Positions 10,101 to 19,465 of a stretch of 64,000 bases of DNA are shown piece by piece. The translations under genes and the position numbers were made by a program. A model generated the notes under the pieces. That model saw nothing but the letters and a program-made list of their open reading frames with translations. It ran no database searches and was not told the DNA's origin. Numbering within the stretch: the first letter of the stretch is position 1; each line of letters begins with the position of its first letter. Source of the DNA: Gracilimonas amylolytica (GTDB taxonomy: Bacteria; Bacteroidota; Rhodothermia; Balneolales; Balneolaceae); the NCBI RefSeq assembly GCF_002911695.1, contig NZ_PQBS01000040.1, forward strand, positions 1 to 64,000, written 5' to 3'.

Positions 10101-11029
10101 ATCTGATCGGGTTATTCGTACTTATCTTTAGTTTTTTCATATTAGGTGCTTCCCTGATCTCCACACAACTGACCTCCCCGCTCGAAGCATTAAGAAAAGG
10201 ACTGAAAAAGATCTCCGGGGGTGACCTTGAAACTACCCTGCCTGTTAAAAGTCAGGATGAGATCGGTGCTCTGATCAACGCCTACAACATTATGGTTTAT
10301 CGCCTTAAGGATCTACAAACCGATCTGGCTGAGGCCGAGAGAGAAGCCGCATGGAAAGAAATGGCCCAACAGGTGGCTCATGAGATCAAAAATCCTTTGA
10401 CTCCGATGAAGCTCAACCTTCAGCATCTTGAACGTCAGATCAGTCACTCAAACGGTGACCTTTCAGAGATACAACCCAAGATCAAAGCATTGACCAACAA
10501 TATCATTGAGCAAATTGAATCCTTGAATAAGATCGCGTCAGATTTTTCTAAATTCGCCAAGCCTGTGGAGCAGGGTTTTGAACCGGTGGAGGTGAACAAG
10601 CTGGTGGCTCAGGTGGCCGATCTATATGGAACTGAGAGCGATATTCAGGTTCAAACCGAATTACATGCAAATGATCTTTTGGTTAGCGGGGTTAAAGATG
10701 AGCTTCGAAGGGTACTCATCAACCTGGTAAAGAATGGACTGGAGGCTATGCCAAATGGAGGTCGCATCCAGTTAAGCACCCTGCATGATACGAAACAAGG
10801 TATGGTTACGATCTCCGTAACAGATTCGGGTGAAGGCATAGCTGAAGAAAGTCGGGATAAGATCTTTGTTCCAAATTTCTCAACCAAATCAAGTGGCACC
10901 GGATTGGGGCTGGCGATCGCCAAGAAAATCATAGCCGAACATGGCGGGCAAATTACCTTTCAAAGCACCGTAAGCGAAGGCTCCACATTTTCAATTATTC
11001 TTCCGGTAATAAATCATTCTGATAGATAA
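7139..11029 (+). CDS. Very large multi-domain sensor histidine kinase (NtrY-like C-terminus)
   Basis: A 1296-residue membrane kinase. Approximate order: TM helix 13-33; extracytoplasmic segment to 245; a block of hydrophobic helices 248-480; another TM near 490-510; a second extracytoplasmic segment 515-785; TMs at 790-810 and 829-850; a third extracytoplasmic segment; TM 986-1008; HAMP about 1010-1065; phosphoacceptor H1081 in VAHEIKNPLTPMKL; ATPase domain with N-box LINLVKNGLEAM near 1190, DSGEGI and GTGLGLAIAKKI. The H-box and kinase core resemble NtrY kinases. No response regulator is adjacent. The ligand is unknown; three separate outside loops suggest a composite sensor. Confidence 0.92.
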   Translation: MGIKRFTYSPAQKVKILSILLILTTIAYGLFEFWAQPETDRETNDRLTRQSIEEVANNFNAFENQFKAESQQFTQKVVNALSTSGLTELFAGFEEDDPFWGISVFRDTTLVAWTEFGAEEFSSVFAQNSTFPHVRLNRDNNVTYLEFFNRIPITEQDTVVRYHLVTRSKIQQSNLLSIGNSSEVDPYDLFGPKNGYPVRINFFESPPSNISYSQPLVLANSDSVGLAYTLPNDNTTFAADQDQGHFLYRVGFWTLIILLTALFLTAISENLSFWRSFFLKLLAVVIAWLFFINLDVEASWVELLTRSPGLESDSIIRLFQYSIHSIFLLLLSVVTFKALAIGSTEVHLSSSILHIFTGILTGLITVILLAFSYNEVYEVILFTNIPVLDLEVFPEVSTMIFYLATGLLGFSSIILTGLMGWFVFRLNSTRLPLVLLSLAAGYAAGTLIISFYPFFILDEQALIIILVFILGTVLAFLYQASKEPLLLIRSSHLRLYLLISFIVVGVSYIAVYRGYAERLIREMETAAEQFITEEATEAERIASTLLIDLQQQLATLDAEDLRTDQPLVDNIFRQNTENLIQDDWETFSISTQLINNAGEIISDYSSDLNSPAWTRAFNMFSLIVPFEAEQIRFENLRPIIRETPLNEVASQYSSFRRAWIPIYDTDSTETRIGWILCSVYRERPQFEKPLRAVMAMQNNAKWSSTINVTEYLNGVSARKNILGPPLELPGYLSLPDELNNRIRESKVLYRDQMLAGQNIQEYFIANSSDQIIRSATKKAGFNNHFFSILRFYFVVLSAGSVIIGFIYLKNDSIFISANKRFRDRLIDRFILASLACLLALIITTYYTVKNQNQSSVQNELLLKIENLTEAISNSELENSDQPIPLFTLASTLDADASLYRNKVIDISTTGQIYNQHLLPNLLPWDVYDSIYNRGNSQVTRRLTLGDQELLIGYQPWLDESGNIAGVVSIPTFLEAPIFNEQLLTTTSYLIGLFVLIFSFFILGASLISTQLTSPLEALRKGLKKISGGDLETTLPVKSQDEIGALINAYNIMVYRLKDLQTDLAEAEREAAWKEMAQQVAHEIKNPLTPMKLNLQHLERQISHSNGDLSEIQPKIKALTNNIIEQIESLNKIASDFSKFAKPVEQGFEPVEVNKLVAQVADLYGTESDIQVQTELHANDLLVSGVKDELRRVLINLVKNGLEAMPNGGRIQLSTLHDTKQGMVTISVTDSGEGIAEESRDKIFVPNFSTKSSGTGLGLAIAKKIIAEHGGQITFQSTVSEGSTFSIILPVINHSDR

Positions 11030-11084
11030 TTACTTTGCTTTTTTGATCTCATTAGTCCTTACCTTTGTGGCCTTCCGATAGATT

Positions 11085-12446
11085 ATGAGATACTCCAAAA
11101 AAGACATAAAAAAAGAAGGCAAAAAACTCCTTCAGATAGGCAGCCCCATCATAGCCACACAATTGATCAGCATGGGACTGAATTTCACCGATACCGTAAT
11201 GGCAGGGAATCTCTCTGCCCTGGATCTGGCGGCTGTAGCCATTGGAAATGCCATTTTTATGCCTGTCGGAATATTTTGCATGGCTACTTTGATCGCTATC
11301 AATCCTGTGGTATCCCAATTTCTGGGAGCCCGAAAATTCGAGGAGATCGGCAAAAGTGCCCGTCAGCTTTTTTGGTTGATCCTGATGCTATCAATTCCCG
11401 CTTTTTTCCTCATCCGTAATATGGATATCGTGATGTATTGGATCAATGTGACCCCTGAGATCATCCCCATTGCCGATGGTTATCTTAAGGCGGTTTCATG
11501 GGGCATCCCTCCATTACTTGTTTATGCGGGCATCAGATATTTCAGCGAAGGATTATCAGTCACCAAACCCGCCATGTACATTGCGATCGGGGCACTTTTT
11601 GTGAATGTAGGAGCCAATTATGTTTTAATGTATGGTAAGCTTGGATTTCCTGAACTGGGAGCTGTTGGCACCGGTTATGCCACCGCTATAGTTTGCCTGT
11701 TTGAAGCCATTATTTTTGTCGCCTTTACTGCATCATTCAAACCTTTTAAGCGCTTCAATATATTTGCACGAACCAAAGGACCGGAATGGAAATACATCAG
11801 TGAACTGATCAAGATCGGTATTCCAAATGGTGTAAGTTCTTCCATGGAAGTCCTACTGTTTGCCACCGTTAGTTTATTGATGGGTTCATTAAGTGTAAAA
11901 GCTGCGGCAGCTCACCAGATAGCGATCAATGTGGCATCAGCTATGTTCATGATCCCATTTGGCCTGTCTATGGCAATATCGCAACGGGTTGGTTTTTCGA
12001 TCGGACAGGGCTCCGTTGAAAAGGCCCGGTTCAGAGGATTTGTCGGTATCGTAATTTGCGCCGGAGTGATGACCCTCACCGCCATCCTTCTGTTTTTAGC
12101 TCCGGATCTTATCATCAGTATTTACACCCGGGACCCTGAAGTTGCTACTGTTGCAGTATCCTTACTTTTTATGGCTGCAGTTTTTCAGATCTCTGATGGT
12201 CTTCAAGTCGGTGGATTTGGAGCCTTAAGAGGACTTAAAGATACCCGCATCCCCATGGTAGTAAACTTCTTTTCCTACTGGCTGATCGGCTTCCCTGTTG
12301 GATACTACCTGGGGATCATCAAAAATATTGGCCCTGAAGGCCTTTGGATCGGGTTGATCAGTGGACTGACTGTTGCGGCGGTTCTCCATAATTACCGGTT
12401 TAATAAACTCACCAAGCAAAACCTGAAAGATCTGGGGTCTTTTTAA
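11085..12446 (+). CDS. MATE family multidrug/metabolite exporter
   Basis: A 453-residue inner-membrane antiporter with about twelve hydrophobic helices in two related halves. Typical NorM/DinF-type features are the opening IGSPIIATQLISMGLNFTDTVMAGNLSALDLAAVAIG, the repeat-like FSEGLSVTKPAMYI after the first six helices, and GFGALRGLKDTRIPMVVNFFSYWLIGFPVGYYLG near the end. It ends 70 bp before the type III PKS gene on the same strand, so it could export that pathway's product, though a promoter in the gap cannot be excluded. Substrate unknown. Confidence 0.93.
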   Translation: MRYSKKDIKKEGKKLLQIGSPIIATQLISMGLNFTDTVMAGNLSALDLAAVAIGNAIFMPVGIFCMATLIAINPVVSQFLGARKFEEIGKSARQLFWLILMLSIPAFFLIRNMDIVMYWINVTPEIIPIADGYLKAVSWGIPPLLVYAGIRYFSEGLSVTKPAMYIAIGALFVNVGANYVLMYGKLGFPELGAVGTGYATAIVCLFEAIIFVAFTASFKPFKRFNIFARTKGPEWKYISELIKIGIPNGVSSSMEVLLFATVSLLMGSLSVKAAAAHQIAINVASAMFMIPFGLSMAISQRVGFSIGQGSVEKARFRGFVGIVICAGVMTLTAILLFLAPDLIISIYTRDPEVATVAVSLLFMAAVFQISDGLQVGGFGALRGLKDTRIPMVVNFFSYWLIGFPVGYYLGIIKNIGPEGLWIGLISGLTVAAVLHNYRFNKLTKQNLKDLGSF

Positions 12447-12515
12447 AGATCGCTTTTGAATGAACCTGACAGCGTAAGGGTTTTTTAATCAAACCATAAA
12501 CTCTTATTCTGATCA

Positions 12516-13616
12516 ATGGCCGTATTTATTCACGATATTGCAACTTCAGTACCGTCTTTCTGCAGTGACCAACAGCACATCCGGGAAGTCATGAAGAAAT
12601 ATGTTGGCACTGATCGTAAGACCGAAGCCATTATTCATCGTATTTACACCCAATCAGGCATTGAAAAGCGCCATTCGGTCATAGAGGATTTCACGCCCGA
12701 TGAAAAAGGTGAGCTGTTTTTTAATGGTGCCCCAAAAACTGAGCCGGGAACAGCCGCTCGTAATGAGATCTATGCAAGAGAATCCAGGAAATTATTTGTT
12801 GATGTTGGCCGAAAACTACTTGCCGATAACCCGGACATTTCATCCGATGACATAACCCATGTCATCACCGTTTCATGTACGGGTTTTTACGCCCCCGGGC
12901 CCGATTATGAGATCGTAAAAGCACTAAACCTTAAGCCTTCCACTGAGCGTTTTCATGTTGGCTTCATGGGCTGTTTTGGAGCTTTTCCGGCTATGAAGAT
13001 GGCCAAATCATTTTGTGAATCAGATCCAAATGCTACCGTACTAATGGTAAGTGCTGAGTTGTGCACTCTTCACTTTCAGATGAAGAATGATATCGACAGT
13101 TTACTATCGGGGAGTGTTTTTGGGGACGGAGCTGCCGGCATGCTGATCTCATCAAAAGAACCGGACAAAAACGCGTTTAAAATAACAGGATTTGCATCTG
13201 CCCTGGCCACCGAGGGTGAACAGGATATGGCCTGGACGATAGGAGATACAGGCTTTGATATGGTGTTGTCAAAATACGTCCCTGATATCATCAAAAGTAA
13301 CCTGAAAAACGCACTTTCACCTATTTACGACCAATATCAATTGAGTGAAAAAAATATTGACCGCTGGGCTATCCATCCGGGCGGAAGATCGATCGTGGAT
13401 AAAATACAGGAGAGTCTTCAACTCAGGGAAGAACAGATACATTCATCCCGAAAAGTACTGGCGAAATACGGTAATATGAGTAGTGCAACTGTGCTTTTTG
13501 TATTGAAGGATATTTTAAATTCTGTTCTTAAACCGGACGAGAACATTCTGTCTATGGCATTTGGTCCCGGCCTCACCATTGAAAGTGGTTTATTTAAAAC
13601 CCATCATCCCGATTAA
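12516..13616 (+). CDS. Type III polyketide synthase (chalcone/stilbene synthase family)
   Basis: Condenses an acyl-CoA starter with malonyl-CoA and cyclises the product on a single active site; cytoplasmic dimer. The 366 residues carry the full catalytic triad: Cys153 in VGFMGCFGAF, His287 in AIHPGGRSI and Asn320 in KYGNMSSATVLF. The N-terminal ketosynthase III-like part includes VSCTGFYAPGPD. With a methyltransferase 6 bp downstream and a flavin monooxygenase after it, the arrangement mirrors the Streptomyces srsABC type of phenolic-lipid/alkylquinone operon, so an alkylresorcinol or alkylpyrone synthase is the likeliest role. The product itself cannot be deduced. Confidence 0.93.
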   Translation: MAVFIHDIATSVPSFCSDQQHIREVMKKYVGTDRKTEAIIHRIYTQSGIEKRHSVIEDFTPDEKGELFFNGAPKTEPGTAARNEIYARESRKLFVDVGRKLLADNPDISSDDITHVITVSCTGFYAPGPDYEIVKALNLKPSTERFHVGFMGCFGAFPAMKMAKSFCESDPNATVLMVSAELCTLHFQMKNDIDSLLSGSVFGDGAAGMLISSKEPDKNAFKITGFASALATEGEQDMAWTIGDTGFDMVLSKYVPDIIKSNLKNALSPIYDQYQLSEKNIDRWAIHPGGRSIVDKIQESLQLREEQIHSSRKVLAKYGNMSSATVLFVLKDILNSVLKPDENILSMAFGPGLTIESGLFKTHHPD

Positions 13617-13622
13617 AAAATT

Positions 13623-14309
13623 ATGTTTTTAGCAGAAAGAGAACCGGGGTTGATCGAAGAAATGGACAAGGAGGATTGCAACCTTCAAAAACTTCATAAT
13701 ACCTATCGGCAATTTCGCTACATCAACAGACTGATCTCTAAATGGAGACACCTGTATAAAAATGAAATTCGACCTATGCTGACCAAACAGACCTCAACCA
13801 CTTTGCTCGATATCGGTTCAGGAGGAGGAGATATTACATGCAGCATTGAAAATTGGGCTCTAAAAGATGGATACGATCTGAAAATTACGGCAGCGGATCC
13901 GGATGACAGAGCTTTTCACTACTGCCGGGAAAATCACTCTGATTGTGATATTGAATGGGTAAAAAACACCTCCACAGAACTTTTAGCAAACGGATCAAAG
14001 TTCGATATTGTGATCTCCAATCACCTCCTCCATCACCTTACCGATGATGAAATACAGAACCTATTAAGTGAATGTGAACAGCTCGCAACACAAAAGGTCC
14101 TGTTTAATGACATTGAGAGAAGTGCCATTGGATACTCCTTCTTTAACGTTATATCAAGACTATTTTTCAGAAACTCTTTTATCACAAAAGACGGGTTGAC
14201 TTCTATCCGGCGAAGTTTCAAAAAAAGTGAACTTGAAAAGATCATTCCTGATACCTGGGTTGTCAGAAGATCATTCCCTTTCAGACTTATTCTGATCCAT
14301 GAAAAATAG
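13623..14309 (+). CDS. SAM-dependent methyltransferase of the type III PKS operon
   Basis: 228 residues with a class I methyltransferase fold: motif I LLDIGSGGGD at 61-70, an acidic AADPDDRAF at the end of strand 2, and FDIVISNHLLHHL as the motif IV/post-IV region. The N-terminal REPGLIEEMDKEDCN stretch resembles methyltransferases that accompany bacterial type III PKS genes. It probably O- or C-methylates the PKS product. Its end overlaps the monooxygenase start by 11 bp, which indicates a coupled operon. Confidence 0.9.
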   Translation: MFLAEREPGLIEEMDKEDCNLQKLHNTYRQFRYINRLISKWRHLYKNEIRPMLTKQTSTTLLDIGSGGGDITCSIENWALKDGYDLKITAADPDDRAFHYCRENHSDCDIEWVKNTSTELLANGSKFDIVISNHLLHHLTDDEIQNLLSECEQLATQKVLFNDIERSAIGYSFFNVISRLFFRNSFITKDGLTSIRRSFKKSELEKIIPDTWVVRRSFPFRLILIHEK

Positions 14310-15453
14310 CACCACTGACATACCGGTCGTTATTGTAGGAGGTGGTCCTGTGGGGCTCTTCCTTGCTATCTGCCTGCTAAAAAAAGGAATTCATTGTAAA
14401 ATACTAGAAAAGAGAGATGAACCGGTTCCTGACTCACGTTCCCTTGGTATTCATCCGGTATCACTTGAGCTGTTTGATAAGATAGATCTCACACAACCTT
14501 TTCTGGATCAGGGACTGAAGATCCAAAAAGGATTTGCCTTAAGTTCTGACAAGGTTTTAGGTGAGATCAATTTTGAGGGCTGCCCGAAACCGCATAACTA
14601 CATTTTGGCTTGTCCACAGTTTACAACCGAAGCGATCCTGAGGAAGGAACTGAACCGGTTGGATGATTCGGTCCTGGTCACAAAAGCTGAATTCAAAGAT
14701 CTGAAACAGAAAGAAGATCAGGTTGAAATTTACTTCACGGATGAACAAGGTAATAATAGATCCATAACGGCTGATTTTGTTATCGGATGTGATGGGAAGA
14801 ACAGCCCGGTTCGTCAGCGTTCATACATTCATTATTCCGGTAAGCGGTATGATGATACCTATATCATGGGAGATTTTGGGGATAACACAGATTTCGGTTC
14901 AGATGCCGCTGTTTACTTACTGCCGGATGGACTGATCGAATGCTTCCCTCTGCCAAATGGCAGGAGGCGATGGGTCGTTAAAACGGATTCTTACGTTGAG
15001 AAACCTGACAGTACCATCATTGTTGAGTTGGTCAGAAAACGGATCAACCATGATCTAAAGGACATCCAGAACGTTATGATCAGTAGTTTTGGCGGTCAGC
15101 ATTTTATAGCAGAAACGTTTGCCAAAGGCCGTGTGATATTGGCCGGTGATGCAGCTCATGTTGTCAGCCCCATTGGCGGTCAGGGGATGAACCTCGGATG
15201 GCTTGATGCCTGGCGTGTGGCTGAGGTTTTTGCAGGTGATGATATCGAGCTCAATTTAAAAGAGTACTCTGAGTCCCAAAAAAAGATCACCCGAAAAGTA
15301 GCAAGGCGAGCTGAGTTAAATATGGCTTTAGGCAGAAAAACCGCGATTCCCTCGATCAGAAATCTTCTCATTAAATCCTTTTTGAAAAAACCCCTGAAAA
15401 ATAAGATCGCCCAATTGTTTACTATGCGTGGACTTGAAAGCTGGTGGATCTGA
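14299..15453 (+). CDS. FAD-dependent aromatic-ring monooxygenase
   Basis: A 384-residue group A flavoprotein hydroxylase. The Rossmann FAD motif VVIVGGGPVGL is at 10-20, the DG fingerprint GCDGKNSPVRQ is in the middle, and the GD motif GDAAHVVSPIGGQGMNLG holds the flavin ribityl chain. Such enzymes hydroxylate phenols using NAD(P)H and O2. In this operon it would hydroxylate the methylated polyketide phenol, and oxidation to a quinone would follow. ATG lies inside the methyltransferase gene. It converges with the kinase gene ending at 15456, leaving two bases between. Confidence 0.93.
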   Translation: MKNSTTDIPVVIVGGGPVGLFLAICLLKKGIHCKILEKRDEPVPDSRSLGIHPVSLELFDKIDLTQPFLDQGLKIQKGFALSSDKVLGEINFEGCPKPHNYILACPQFTTEAILRKELNRLDDSVLVTKAEFKDLKQKEDQVEIYFTDEQGNNRSITADFVIGCDGKNSPVRQRSYIHYSGKRYDDTYIMGDFGDNTDFGSDAAVYLLPDGLIECFPLPNGRRRWVVKTDSYVEKPDSTIIVELVRKRINHDLKDIQNVMISSFGGQHFIAETFAKGRVILAGDAAHVVSPIGGQGMNLGWLDAWRVAEVFAGDDIELNLKEYSESQKKITRKVARRAELNMALGRKTAIPSIRNLLIKSFLKKPLKNKIAQLFTMRGLESWWI

Positions 15454-15455
15454 TC

Positions 15456-16607
15456 TTATAACGTGAAGCTGATCTCGGTTTTACTTCCCTGCCCCGGTAC
15501 TGAATGCTCAATATTACCATCCAATTTATTGATCAGCGATTTCACAATGAACCGGCTGTTTGGTTTTCCATTCTTAACTCCGGGCATTTCTTCATCAGAT
15601 GATCCGGATGATTCGATCACAAGCGAAACCTTGTTTTCATCTGACAAACTAAGTGAAACCTTTATCTCAGACACGGTATCGCCTTCCAGCAACCGAGACA
15701 GCTCATTCAACAATAATTCGTTCACACTTAACCCGCAAAGTATTGACCGGTTCAGATCCAAATTCAGAGGTTGCAGATCTGAGGATATGGTGATCTGCTG
15801 ATCGAAATCACCGAAGGTCTTTCCGGCATTTTTTACGATATCCCTGATATACTCATCCAGCTGAATGTGGTCTTCTGTCTTTCCATCAGATTGTGCAGAA
15901 TGAGCCTTTGCCAGTGTCCTGATCCGACTATTCGTGAAGGTTAGTAAGTAGCGTGCTTTTTCATCCTGAACATCATCAATTTCAAACTCGATCAATCCAC
16001 TGATCACTGAAAGGCTATTTTTTAATCGATGATGAAGTTCCGATATGTATTCTCTTTTGCGGTCTAACTGCTTCTCTTGCTCCTCATAGATCTTGGAACG
16101 CTCAATAGCAGTCGACACCTGCATTGACAGCGATTGAAATATCTTCAACTCCTCCTTTTTGAAAGACAGTCCTTCATTTTTATTGATGGCCTGTAATACA
16201 CCAAATGGATCACCGGTAGCATCTTTTAATGGTACACAAATGATATTTCGTGTGGTAAAAGAAGGACTCAGGTCCTTATAGAAAAGTTCATCCTCCTTTA
16301 CATCATTAGAGATATAAGGCTCATTATTATCCAGTACCCAACCCGCAATACCCATGCCTTTTGGTATGGTTGCTCCAAGAATCTCATCCTTCACAGGACC
16401 GGTGGCCATACTGACCTTTAGGTTTTTCTTCTCATTATCAAGCAACATGAGTGAGCTTGCTTCCGAATCTAACCCGATCTTAACGGCTTCCAGACATTTT
16501 AAAAGTACCTCGTTAAGATCCAAGGTACGGTTAAGGCTTGCTATAACTTTGGAAAGAGCCTCGTTGCCAACTATGAACTGGTCTTCCCTGACATCTTTAG
16601 TGTTCAC
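15456..16607 (-). CDS. GAF-domain sensor histidine kinase (HisKA_2 type) with weak ATPase motifs
   Basis: 383 residues without membrane segments. A GAF domain spans about 20-170 (SSLMLLDNEK, IAGWVLDNNEPYISNDV, CVPLKD, GVLQAINK), followed by a short coiled coil and a HisKA_2 H-box ELHHRLKNSLS (His192/193). The C-terminal ATPase region keeps NELLLNELSRL as N-box, but the expected DxGxG is replaced by ESSGSSDEE and the G2 box is not evident, so ATP binding may be poor or lost. No response regulator is adjacent. It is downstream of acnA on the same strand, after that gene's terminator. Confidence 0.88.
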   Translation of the reverse strand: MNTKDVREDQFIVGNEALSKVIASLNRTLDLNEVLLKCLEAVKIGLDSEASSLMLLDNEKKNLKVSMATGPVKDEILGATIPKGMGIAGWVLDNNEPYISNDVKEDELFYKDLSPSFTTRNIICVPLKDATGDPFGVLQAINKNEGLSFKKEELKIFQSLSMQVSTAIERSKIYEEQEKQLDRKREYISELHHRLKNSLSVISGLIEFEIDDVQDEKARYLLTFTNSRIRTLAKAHSAQSDGKTEDHIQLDEYIRDIVKNAGKTFGDFDQQITISSDLQPLNLDLNRSILCGLSVNELLLNELSRLLEGDTVSEIKVSLSLSDENKVSLVIESSGSSDEEMPGVKNGKPNSRFIVKSLINKLDGNIEHSVPGQGSKTEISFTL

Positions 16608-16696
16608 GTTCTACCCTATGTTATTCCCGATTTCTAATTCCTTTCACAGAATATATAGAAATCTTTCAGAAAAGTTGATGAACACTTTTTAATATA

Positions 16697-16728
16697 AAAA
16701 AGCGCAGCCTTTGTCAGACTGCGCTTTT
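16697..16728 (-). terminator. Rho-independent terminator of acnA
   Basis: A 10-bp perfect stem (AAAAGCGCAG, 16698-16707, with CTGCGCTTTT, 16719-16728) closes an 11-nt loop. Read on the minus strand it lies 26 bp after the acnA stop and runs directly into T6ATATT, so it should end acnA transcripts before the kinase gene. Confidence 0.85.
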
Positions 16729-16753
16729 CAAATTCGGGCAAAATTTAAGAGAT

Positions 16754-19465
16754 CTAGTTCTCAGTTTTGCTCTTCTTCAGGTAATCAAGCAGTACCGTGT
16801 GCAGAATACCTCCATTTCTGTAGTAATCTACCTCAACGGGAGTATCGATTCGGCAATCAGTCATAAACTCGACAACCTCTCCATTATCTTTGGTTGCTGT
16901 CACTTTGATCTCATCCTGAGCCTGTACTGAATCATCAACATGAATGTCGAAAGTTTCAGAACCGTCAAGACCAAGACTGTCTGCTGTGTCACCTTCCTTG
17001 AACTGCAATGGAAGTACACCCATCTGTATTAGGTTTGAACGGTGAATACGCTCATACGATGTCGCGATCACGCATTTAACACCCAACAGGTTGGTTCCTT
17101 TGGCCGCCCAGTCACGGGATGAACCGGTTCCGTATTGCGTACCGGCCAGCGCAACCAATGGGGTTCCTGATTCTTTGTATTTCAGAGAAGCCTCATAAAT
17201 GGTTGTGATCTCATCTTCAGGGAAGTACTTGGTGTAACCACCTTCCTTACCCGGTGCCAGCTGATTCTTGAATCTCACATTCGCGAAAGTACCACGGGTC
17301 ATAACGCGGTCATTACCACGGCGTGAACCGTAAGAGTTAAAGTCTTCTTTTTTGACTCCACGCTCTTTCAGGTATTTACCGGCCGGTGAATCTTCTGCAA
17401 TATTACCGGCAGGAGAGATGTGGTCTGTTGTGATAGAATCACCTACTTTAACCAGTGCTCTCGCCCCTTTGATCGGTTTGATCGGCTCAGGCTCCTCGCT
17501 CATTCCCATAAAGAATGGTGGCTCCTGAATGTATGTAGATTCATCGCTCCAGTTAAATAGCTCTCCGCCTGAAACCGGAATTTCTTCCCAGGTTGGAGAT
17601 TCAAAGATATCACTGTACATCTTGTCAAACAGTTCCGGACGAATTGCAGCATCTAAATGCTCGGCAATTTCCTCGGTAGTTGGCCAGATCTCTTTCAGAT
17701 ATACATCGTTTCCGTCCGCATCTTTTCCGATCGGCTCTTTAGCCAGATCTATATCAACGGTTCCGGCCAATGCATAAGCAACAACCAGTGGCGGTGAAGC
17801 CAGATAGTTCGCTTTCACCCAAGGGTGAATTCGGCCTTCAAAGTTACGGTTACCGGAAAGTACACCAGCAGCGATCAGGTCGCCTTCTTTAATAGCACGC
17901 TCAACTTCTTCAGGCAGCGGACCGGAGTTACCGATACAAGTGGTACATCCGTAACCTACCAGGTTGAAACCAAGCTTGTCCATATATTCGGTCAGACCGG
18001 CTTCCTTCAGGTACTCAGTCACCACACGTGAACCCGGTGCAAGGGAAGTCTTCACGTAAGCAGGAACTTTAAGTCCCTTCTCTACGGCTTTCTTCGCGAC
18101 AATACCGGCACCCAGCATTACGCTTGGGTTCGAGGTGTTGGTACACGAGGTGATGGCGGCAATTACCACATCACCGTGCTTCATTTCAATTTCCTGACCG
18201 TTCTTGTAAATACCTTTGTTGGCCAGTTTTTCCTGTGCCAGGTTGAAACCCATGGTTGGGTTATCGCTGGTCAGTGATTGCTCAAAAGCTTCCTTCATGT
18301 GATCAAGCTTGATGCGATCGTGAGGGAGTTTTGGTCCGGCAAGGGAGGTTTCAACCGTACTCAAGTCCAGCTCAAGCGTTGATGAGAATTCAGGATCAGG
18401 CGTATCATCCGTTCTGAATAAGCCCTGCTTTTTGGTGTAAGCTTCAACCAGATTCACCAGCTCTTCGGAACGACCGGTTCTTCTCATGTAACGAAGCGAT
18501 TCATCATCAATGGGGAAGAAACCCATGGTTGCTCCATATTCAGGAGACATATTGGCGATGGTTGCACGATCAGGCAGACTCATATTGCTGAGTCCGTCAC
18601 CATAAAATTCTACGAATTTACCAACCACACCATGCTGACGAAGCATTTGGGTTACGGTCAGAGTCAAGTCAGTAGCGGTGATACCTTCTCGAAGCTTTCC
18701 AGTCAGTTTCATGCCAACCACTTCAGGAACGAGCATAGAAATAGGCTGCCCCAGCATAGCGGCTTCCGCTTCAATACCGCCAACACCCCAACCAAGAATA
18801 CCAAGTCCGTTGATCATGGTTGTGTGTGAATCGGTTCCCACCAGTGTATCCGGATAGGCCGTTGTGGTTCCATCTTCTTCCTCTCGGGTAAAGACTCCAC
18901 GACCCAAATACTCAAGGTTTACCTGGTGAACGATTCCACGACCCGGAGGTACCACACGGAAGTTATCAAAAGCTTCCTTACCCCATTTCAGGAACTCGTA
19001 ACGCTCACGGTTACGCTCCATTTCTTTTTCTACGTTAAACATGAGCGCGTAATCCTGACCGAACATATCCACCTGTACGGAGTGGTCAATAACCAGATCA
19101 ACAGGAACCTGTGGATTGATATCCGTTGCTTTACCGCCCATGCGTTTCATCGCTGAGCGAAGAGCTGCGAGGTCAACCACAGCAGGTACGCCGGTAAAAT
19201 CCTGCAATACTACCCGTGATGGTTTGAATGGGATCTCGCCCTGCGGGTCTTTGGCATTATAGTTAGCAATTGCTTCAATGTCTTTTTCGGTTACCGTGTA
19301 TCCGTCAAATTCCCTGAGAACAGCCTCAAGCAAGATCTTAATGGAAAAAGGAAGCTTGGCAACGTTTTCGTAGCCTTGCTCTTTAAGTTTCTGAAGGCTG
19401 TACAAAAACGCCTTTCCTGAACCTGTTTCGAATTCAACTCTGGTGTTTTTCAGTTTGTCGCTCAT
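16754..19465 (-). CDS. acnA: Aconitate hydratase A
   Basis: Isomerises citrate and isocitrate in the TCA cycle; cytoplasmic [4Fe-4S] enzyme. At 903 residues it belongs to the AcnA/IRP1 type. The cluster ligands are C441 in TSCTNTSNP and C507/C510 in YGCTTCIG. Other hallmarks are [26 protein letters not shown], the swivelling domain 4 with [13 protein letters not shown], and the N-terminal [12 protein letters not shown]. It is transcribed alone, with a terminator just downstream and a 373-bp shared upstream region. AcnA-type enzymes can act as RNA-binding regulators when the cluster is lost; this is family knowledge only. Confidence 0.99.
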   Translation of the reverse strand: MSDKLKNTRVEFETGSGKAFLYSLQKLKEQGYENVAKLPFSIKILLEAVLREFDGYTVTEKDIEAIANYNAKDPQGEIPFKPSRVVLQDFTGVPAVVDLAALRSAMKRMGGKATDINPQVPVDLVIDHSVQVDMFGQDYALMFNVEKEMERNRERYEFLKWGKEAFDNFRVVPPGRGIVHQVNLEYLGRGVFTREEEDGTTTAYPDTLVGTDSHTTMINGLGILGWGVGGIEAEAAMLGQPISMLVPEVVGMKLTGKLREGITATDLTLTVTQMLRQHGVVGKFVEFYGDGLSNMSLPDRATIANMSPEYGATMGFFPIDDESLRYMRRTGRSEELVNLVEAYTKKQGLFRTDDTPDPEFSSTLELDLSTVETSLAGPKLPHDRIKLDHMKEAFEQSLTSDNPTMGFNLAQEKLANKGIYKNGQEIEMKHGDVVIAAITSCTNTSNPSVMLGAGIVAKKAVEKGLKVPAYVKTSLAPGSRVVTEYLKEAGLTEYMDKLGFNLVGYGCTTCIGNSGPLPEEVERAIKEGDLIAAGVLSGNRNFEGRIHPWVKANYLASPPLVVAYALAGTVDIDLAKEPIGKDADGNDVYLKEIWPTTEEIAEHLDAAIRPELFDKMYSDIFESPTWEEIPVSGGELFNWSDESTYIQEPPFFMGMSEEPEPIKPIKGARALVKVGDSITTDHISPAGNIAEDSPAGKYLKERGVKKEDFNSYGSRRGNDRVMTRGTFANVRFKNQLAPGKEGGYTKYFPEDEITTIYEASLKYKESGTPLVALAGTQYGTGSSRDWAAKGTNLLGVKCVIATSYERIHRSNLIQMGVLPLQFKEGDTADSLGLDGSETFDIHVDDSVQAQDEIKVTATKDNGEVVEFMTDCRIDTPVEVDYYRNGGILHTVLLDYLKKSKTEN

